Of a stretch of 64,000 nucleotides of DNA, positions 21,001-30,000 are shown piece after piece (the first letter of the stretch is position 1; the number at the start of each line of letters is the position of its first letter). Under the pieces are notes generated by a model. It searched no databases and was not told where the DNA came from. It worked only from the letters and a program-made list of their open reading frames with translations. The translations under genes and the position numbers were made by a program. Source of the stretch: Erythrobacter longus (GTDB lineage Bacteria > Pseudomonadota > Alphaproteobacteria > Sphingomonadales > Sphingomonadaceae); NCBI RefSeq assembly GCF_000715015.1, contig NZ_JMIW01000005.1, positions 1-64,000 on the forward strand. The letters run 5' to 3'.

Positions 21001-24000
21001 CTGCCGCCCTCAAGCCGGTCGTCACCTAGACCACCATCAAGAATATCATCGTCGGCCCCACCGCGAAGCGTGTCGTTGCCAAATCCGCCAATGATCGTGT
21101 CATTGCCCGCATCCCCTGCAAGCGTATCATCCCGGTCACCGCCATCGATGCTGTCATCGCCAGCAAGGCCAGAAACGGTGTTGGAACGATCATCACCGAC
21201 AAATGTGTCATCACCATCAGTAAGGTCGAAGTCTCCGTCGCCTACGGTTGTGAAGTAAGCAAGCGAGGCGATCTCGTCATAGGTCTGGCTTGAGCCATCA
21301 GCGAACTCGAACGTCTCAATCCTGCGCGCCTCATCGGTGATCGCGCCAGACACAATGATCCGCTCACCTTCAACGCCGACATAAACGATTAGGTCGCTTG
21401 GTGTGGCCTCAACCCTAAGGTCAGCCTGTGTGATCCCAGCGCCGAACTGGACCACATCAGTGCCATCGCTATCGATGATGGTATTGCGGCCATCGCCAAT
21501 GTTGAAAATGTAAGTCTCATCGCCCGAGGCATCGATCAGCGTATCAAGACCCCCGCCACCAATCAGCGTATCATTGCCCTCACCGCCATCAATGGTGTCG
21601 TTATCGTGCCCCCCATCAAGCGTATCATCGCCCCCAAGGCCTGAGATCGTGTCGTCGCCGTCCGAACCCGAAAGAGTGTCTGAAGTCTCGCTTCCGGTTA
21701 GCTCCTGGCCCTGGCCGGAATTGTCGACCAAAGCGATAACTTCATCGAAGGTCAGAGTTGTGCCATCCGCGAAGGTATAAAACTGGATGACCGTCTCGAA
21801 CCTGCCGGTTGTCGTTGGCCCAACGCCGTTTGCGATTCTGATACGGTCTGAGCTTCCATCAATATCAATGATGAGAGTTCGTCCAGAGCTGGAGAAGCGC
21901 AGCATCGATGGATCAATTCCAGGTCCGAATTGCAGCGTGTCATTGCCGGGTACATTGGCATTGCTCAGGTTGTTGCGCTCATCTTTGATGAGGTCCTGAC
22001 CGTCACCCAGATTAAAAATGTAAGTGTCATTTTGGCTGCCACCCTCGAGCCGGTCATTGCCCTTGCCACCGATCAGCGTGTCAGCGCCAATATTGCCGTC
22101 AATAAAATCGTCGCCGAGGCCTCCATCGATTACCGACCCAAACACCTCGTCTCGTATTGTGTCGTCACCGTCGGTCGATGCCACAAGCACATCGGCTACA
22201 TCGCTGTAAGGCACCGTCGTGCCATCAGCGAATGTGAAAAACTGTATGGTGGTCTCAAATCGACCCGTGGGGTTTCGGAAGCCTCCAACAATTGTAAGCC
22301 TGTCGCCAGTGCCAACTATATCGATGATTATATCAGAACCAGAGGTCGAGAAACTGAGCATGGAAAAGTCGATGCCATCACCGAACTCGATGGTATCGTC
22401 GCCCGGCGTGTTCCGATTTTGGAGGTTAGTTCGCGCATCTCTGATACGATCCTGACCATCGCCCAGATTAAAGACATAGGTATCTGGCTGACTGCCTCCA
22501 AAGAGCGAATCATTGCCAGTACCGCCAATAATGCGGTCCGAGCCAAGATTGGCATTGATCGTGTCATTGCCCGCACCGCCCTGAAGAACATCGGAAGAGG
22601 TGGAGCCGTTGATTGTGTCGTCACCATCGGTGAATGCAAACGGGCCACCGGGATTGAGGAAATCGTCGATGTCGCTGCGTGAGATGACGTTTCCATCGCT
22701 GAATGCGATCTGCTCAACGCCGAGGGTATTGCTGCCAGATTGACCGCGCAGGATGATGCGATCTTCTTCCCCAGCAAATGTAATCAGAACATCGGTGCTG
22801 CCTTCATAAAGCAATTCGAAGGTCAGTTCCTCAGGCGCATAGCCTTCTATTCGCAGGGTATCAGTGCCTGTACCTTGATCGATGATAACATCGTTTCCAT
22901 CGCCTCTTCGGAAGACGAACGTGTCGCCATTCGCTTGGCCGATGAGGATGTCATCGCCCCTACCACCAGCAAAGGTCGCGGCGGGCGCATTGGCATCTTC
23001 AAACCCTTGAATGAGATCATTGCCATCGCTTGCAACCGCTTCGATCAGCCTTGCGCGAATGTCATCGTTCGATAGGACCACGCCGTCAGCAAATTCGAAC
23101 TCTTCAATGGCACTGGAGTTCGCAAAAGCGCTTCGGATAATCGTTTCGCCGTCGAGCCCTTCAAAGCTGATCGCAATATCGCCAGTGCCGGGATTGATAC
23201 GGCGAATAGAGACCGCATCCGAGCGTCCAACGGTAAAGCGCACACGGTCGAGCCCTCCTGTATCTGAGATGATATCAAGACCCGGATTCTCTCCAACGAC
23301 ATAAAAGTCATCGCCGGTCAGCCCCAGAAGTTCGTCATTCCCAGCTCCTCCTTCAAGCCTGTCGGCGCGGTTTGCAAAGCCTGTGATGATATCATCATTG
23401 ACTGTCGCCTGCCCTGCCAAAACAAAGCTGCGGACGTCTTCGAATTCAAATTCAAAACCATCGGCAAGAACAATGGTCTCAATTGCGCTTGCTGGATCAA
23501 GACCGCCGCGAATAAGCAGGCTATCCTCCAGCCCATCAAATCGGATGAGAAGGCCTTCATCCACTTGAGAGAAGCGCAGCATATCGGCAGAAATGCCTTC
23601 GCCCAGTTCAATGCGGTCAACGCCGGCGCTATCTTCAATTGCATCAAGACCATCGCCAATACCGAAGCGATAGGTGTCATTGCCAGCCTTGCCGACAAGC
23701 AGATCGTTTCCAAGCCCGCCCGCAATCACTTCATCGGAGTTATCGAAACCAATGAGCAGATCATCTGCATCGGTTCCGCGAACGATAGCCGCCCGGATTT
23801 CAGCTTGCCCCCAAACAGTGCCATCGAAGAAGTCAAACTCTTCGATTTGCCGATTGCCTAGGCCATCGACGATGGTGAGCTGTTCGCCTGAGCTTGGGAT
23901 TGTGACGATAAGATCGAGGCCATCGGCCCGGAAGACAACATCCTCAGGGCTTACCAATCGCCCAAAGACAACCCGGTCTACAGCGCCAGAATCCGATTCT

Positions 24001-27000
24001 GAGTCCAGTTTCTCTGTGATCGTGTCGAAACCATATTCGACACCGAAGAGATAGGTATCGCTGAGAGATCCACCATTCAGCTGGTCATCGCCCTGACGCC
24101 CATCAAGGATATTGGGCCTGTCATCGATCGCATCAAGGATATTGTCGCCGCGCGTACCGCCAGCGATCTGCAACTGTTCTTCGACGTCTTCGATTGTGAG
24201 CGAGTTGCCGTCGGCAAATACAAAGTTCTCCACGCCCGAAAGGACCGAGCCAAACTGGTCGAGCACGCGCAGAGTGTCGGTAAAGCCCTCGATTGAGATG
24301 AAAAGGTCATTGCCCTCTTTGGTGAAGCGCACATCGGCAAACTGCACATTGGCGCCAAACTCAATCGTATCGGCAGCACGGTAAGCGCCCGCATCAATCC
24401 GGTCGTTGATAACGTCCTGACCATAGCCAATGTCGAAAATGTAGGTGTCGCCATCCGAAGAGCCGATCAGAATGTCATTACCGCCGCGGCCATCAATACG
24501 CTCGGCATAATGGGTGCCGATGAGCGTATCATCACCCGATGTGCCAATCAGGTCGATGTCATCTGCACCAAGATCCTCCCAGTCCACAGCAAGACCGTTG
24601 AAACGCAGTTCCTCAATGACAGTATCGCCAAGGCGGTCGTATTGCCCTTCAAGCGTTACGCTTTCACCAGTGGAGCGAAGGGTGAGGGTTAGGTCATTGG
24701 CCCGACGGCTGAACTCAACGTCGACAAGGTCAATGCCTCGCAGATCGAGGCGGTCAAATCCTCGGGGTAGAAGCGGGTGATTGCTCCCACCTGAATCAAA
24801 CACGGTGTCATGACCATAACCTTCACGGAAGATATATGTGTCGTTAAATAGCCCGCCTTCCAAGCGGTCATTGCCAGCCCCGCCATCTAGTGTGTCTGAC
24901 CAATCAAAGCCGATGATCGTATCGTCGCCATCGGTCCGCTCAAGGGCGAGTACCTCGCGGCCCAAGCGATCCTGATCCCACACTGTGCCATCGCCGAATT
25001 GTATGAGATCAACATTGTCACGCCAGACAATGAAGAAGGCAAATGTCACCTCAAACTGGTTCTTCAAGGTGACGGTTTCACCGGTATCTTTGATCCGCAA
25101 AGAGATTGTGGGCGAGCCTGGTTCGCGCAGGATCTCAATGTCCGCCGCATTGATCCCCTGAAGTCGCAAGGTGTTGACGGTCTCTTCAACCCCAATCCCA
25201 ACTTCAAAAGAGCGGTCTTGAATGACATCATCGTCATATCCACGCGCAAAGATGTAAGTATCTGCTCCGTCTTGGCCAACGAGCAAGTCATTGCCTGCTC
25301 CGCCATCGAGCGTTTCTGCTTCATCAAACGCCCAAATAGCATCTTCGCCATCGGTTCTTGCCTCGGCCACAACGCGGTCGCGGATCCCTTGTTCATCGAG
25401 AAAAGTGCCATCCTCAAAGGCGAGGATTTCGATCCGGTTGGGTTTGAGCGTGGTGATGAAGGCATCTTGTTGGAAGAATTGGCCTTCGATAGTGAGGATA
25501 TCGCCGGTACGCATGCCGTCTTCGTCAAGCAGGTGAATGATGAGATCGTTTGAGGAGCCAATGCGCTCAAAACTCAAAAGATCGGCATCAATACCATCAC
25601 CAAAGACGACCAAGTCCAACGCCTCACGGAATGGGTTAGTCTCGGCATCAATGATCCGGTCTTCGCCATAACCATAGTCGAAGATGTATAGATCACCATC
25701 CCCGCCACCGCGAAGGATATCATTGCCCGCCCCGCCGTCGAGAACGTCGATGGCATCGGTGCCAAAGACCACATCCGCGGTGTCGAGCGGATGGCTCGCC
25801 GCATAGGCCATATCAACGAGGTCCCACGCGGTCCCGTCGGCAAAGTTGATCTCAACGATCTCGGTGTTGTCTGAGTAGTCGCCACCAAGGAAGCTCGGCC
25901 ACCGCCCTTCGAACTGGTTCTTGAGCGTTAGGATATTCTCGGTGCCAATCTCCTGGATGATGAGATCAGCGCCATCTTTGGTAACGAACACATCGTCCGG
26001 CGTAAGGTGCGCAAAGCGCAGGTAGTCCGAGGCACCAGGTTGGAGGATAGGCTCCACATCCTCGATCAACACTTCGCCGAAATCGCGCCCGATGATGTAC
26101 ACATCACTGCCAAGTCCGCCGCGCGCGCTTGCGGCGCCATCAGCGATATAGATCAAGTCATCGCCGCGTGTGCCCACCACGTCTTCGCTGCCGGTTTCGG
26201 CAATGAGTACGCGCTCTTCATTGATCGAAAGCGCTTCGGCGACTTGGAGGAAACTTGCATCGACTGGCGAGTTTTCGAAGCCCGCCACAATCATCTGCAT
26301 GAGGAACGCTTGGCTGCGCGGGCCATTCCCGTTGCGCTTGAAGTCTGGGTAGACCGTTTGCAGCACGCGGTCCCAGTCGCGCAGATAATCGACCGTCTCA
26401 TCCGCACCCGCTGGCGCGTCCGCAAGGATCGCAGTGAAGAGCGGGATCAACTCCCGGTTAGAGGTCGCCTGGAAGGTGTCAGAGGCAGCGTCATACTGGA
26501 CGCCTTCGAAGTATTGGGCGAGTCCCCCTTGCGACGCAATCCGTACCGCCATCGCGCGGCCAATCGCGAGGTAGGATTCCGCCAGTGTCCCGGCAAATTC
26601 CTTGGTCTCATCAATATCGAAATCGTAAGAGAGCGTGTTGTCGGACGCACTTTGCGCCACGAACAGCTCAGGCCGGAAGGTCTCGCCGCCGCTTGCAAAA
26701 GCGTATTGGATCTCATCGAGCGACATGATCTCAACGCGCACAACGCTGTCATCGCTGTTGTCGGCATCGGGCAGGTTATCAAGATCAAGCTCAAAGCCGC
26801 GAAGGCCAAAGGAATTGGGGCCAAACCGCTCCTGGCTTTCAAGCGCTTGCTCAAACACGCTCGCCCAGACCGCGAAGAGCCCGTTGCCATCGTCAATCCA
26901 GATCGAATAATCGACCACCACGCCGTCGCGAATGTTGAAGGCCGCACGGTCAAACCCTGCATCGGGAATAGGATCGGCAAACTCCTCCATCCGCCACGCG

Positions 27001-30000
27001 GTGCCCTCGGCAGAGCCTTGCGCCATGATATCCTCAAGGCTCGCCCGCGCGATGACTGAACCGTCTGCGCTAAGCACATCATTGCCGCTCGCCAGCGTCC
27101 AGTACTCGCCCTGCCCATCGCTCTGGCGGATCGCGTAATCGAGCACGGTCGCAGCGCCGATCGTGCTGACGAGATAGGCGGTTTCAAGACGGTTTTCGGG
27201 TGTAAAGTCGCGCGAAGACGGAGTCCACCCCTGGATCGCCTGCCAAGTCGCACCGCCAGGCGTGGTTTGCGTCAGCACATCCTCAAACGACGCGCGCGCA
27301 ATGACAGACCCATCTGCGCTAAGCACGTCAGCGCCGCTATTCAGCGTCCAGAAGCCGCCGCTCTCGTCTTCATTGTAGACCGCAAAATCAATGAGCGACC
27401 CATCCGTACCCACCAGCGCCGCGCCGAGCTCAAGCGAGTCAGCGTGACTGCGCGCCCAGGCCCCCAGCACACCGCGCGCCTGATCGCGCAGTACGTCCAG
27501 ATCGGGCACAGTCATGCCGGCGGCCGTGTTCTCGATCAGCTGGGCAAGCTCAAGATCATTGCTCGCCGCAACAGCCAAGTCGGTGGTGATCCCATAGCCA
27601 AAGGCGTTTATCGGGAGGCCAGCTGTGCCTTCGGGCGCGTAGCTCGCCACACGGGCATCGCCTTGATACTGCGTATCGCTTGGATCGATCTCAAAGATGA
27701 GCTCACCAAGCCCGCCCGTGGTGCCATCAGAGCGCGCAAAGAAGCTCTCCGCGCGGATCGTCGTGCCATTGGCGGTGATGAGATTGGTCGGCTGAGCGTT
27801 CAGCGAAAAGGCAGTGATATCAAAGGCGGCAAGCGCATGAAGCTCGCCTGCATCGGTAATCCCGTTCTCATTGGCATCGCGCCAGATTTGTAAGTCGCCA
27901 AAGCCCACATCATTGGCATCGACGATATTGTCGCCAGTGGTGTCCCAATCGCTAAGCTCGGTAAAGCCAGAGAGGCCGGGGCCACCAAAAAGCTCAGACG
28001 CCGTGATATTCCCATCTCCATCCGCGTCATGGACCAAAAACCCGTCTTCGCCGCTGAGCCAGCCAGAGCGCTCGCCAAAGCCATCTTCGTCATTGTCCCA
28101 ATAAACCGCGCCGAGCCCTTTTGAGACAAAGCCATCGCCGTTGAGATCGAGGACAAGGGGGTCGTCTTCGGGGCGCCAGAAGAGGCTCTTTGCAAAGCGG
28201 ATACCGGCCCGCGCGAAGTCGCCTACATATTGGAAAAGAGCGAAAAGCAGGCTCGTTTCTTCGCCTGCCCCGAAGATCGAAAACTCGATCCCAAGATCGC
28301 CCGACTCCCAGTTTTGGACAACCTGAGCCACTTCGAGGATTTCATCCTCGGTCATGGCCGGATCAAGGTCGACGCCGCTAAAGGAGGATTCGACCAAAAG
28401 CTGGTTGGTCGAGGTCAATCCATAAGTGACCCACGGGATGAAGAAATCGCGCGCCACACCCTTTTCGAGGGAGCGGCCAAAATACTGCTCATTCGTGCCG
28501 CCGATGAGAGGGAGGCCAAAGAGCTGAAGCCGGTCATTTTTGCCAGCATCCATGATGAAAGAGCCAGCCGACCACCAGAAGATGTCGCGCTCACCGGCGA
28601 CGGCACCTCGACCATCGCGGCCATCGCCGAAAAGCTGGCCCTTAAATGAGCCGTTGTAGAGAAGATCAGTCCCTTCTCCGCCGACGACAATCGCTGCCTC
28701 ACCGCCCAGCACAAAAATGCGGTCATCGTCCGCGCCGCCATCAACAACCAATTGGAGGTCAGCGCCCGCTCGTGCCGCATCAGGATCAGGCTCTTCGCCA
28801 TCATACTGCTTACCATTGGCAAGCGCCTCATCGCGCGCATCAGCCAATGCCTGCTGCTCGACATCGATATATTCATCCTCAAATACAAAACGCGGGCCAT
28901 AATGGACGATTACATCTTCGCCTTCGCCGCCTGAGATTTTGCCATAGCCGGGATGATTGGGTGTGCCGAAGAAATCGGAGTCGAGGCCCAGGAGCGAGGT
29001 GATGTTACCGCCGAAATAAAGGTCGTCCTGATTGGAGAGAGTAACGTTTTCAGCGCCTCGGAAATGGAGCTCTGCTGCGGGAGTGAAAGCTGCCTTGAAG
29101 ATTGCGCCGGTGGCTGTTGCGAGAAGTTCCGCGAGAACTTGAAAGCTGCCAAGAATAACTCTGTTATCGGGATTGTTGCCCCAATCCCTGATTGCGCCAT
29201 TTGCGGTAAACACGCCTTCGCTGCGCTTAGCAAAGGAGATGGTATCATAATCTTCGCTTGTGACATCTCCCGTTTGCACATCGCCCAGATCGAGCACGAT
29301 GGGAAGCTCAGACAAGGCATCGGTGACTTCGACCGTTTCTGCCCGCTCCGAAAGCTCGATAACGTCGATATTGACGAGGATGTCGCTGGAAGTCTTGCCG
29401 CTGTTTAAGTCTTTGACGGTCGCGCGAAGGGCATCTGTTTCGCCGAAAGTCGTCCGTTCGAGATTGACGAGTTCGACGCCTTTTTCAGCGAGACTTGTAC
29501 CTATCCCGAGACCATCAGGTCCAAAATCTTCAGCAACGCTATAGCGGACGACATCTTCTGCAAATACGTCGAACTGATCTCCCAATTCTTCGGTTGATTC
29601 AAGGATCCCCGAGCTTGGACCATTAAGCCATGCAAGGAAATTCTCGCTTAGCCCTGCATTGACGCGCTGACCGAAAAAGAAGTCAGTTTCATTATCAAGG
29701 TCTGTAGCCGCACTCTCTGCAACGACATAATTGACGATTGTATCGTCGCCAGCCCCGCCAATAACAAGGTCACGGCCACTGAAAGTGTAGGCCGTATCAT
29801 CCCCATTTTCGAGGATCAGGAAGTCATTTCCACTTGTGCCGAAGACCGTATCTTCGCCAGCAGCACCAATGTAGACGTCAACGTTGGAGTCATCGCCTGT
29901 AAGTGGCCCGCGATCATATGGCCGTTCATCGAGGCGAATTTCCCCACCTCCGTCTCGCAATTGGAAGTGCAATTTGTTGAAAATTTTGGCGGTTGAAGCG

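Noticed and set aside
26007-27059. 350-codon plus-strand frame inside the giant RTX gene
   Set aside because: Antisense of coding sequence with strong third-position GC bias; no motifs.
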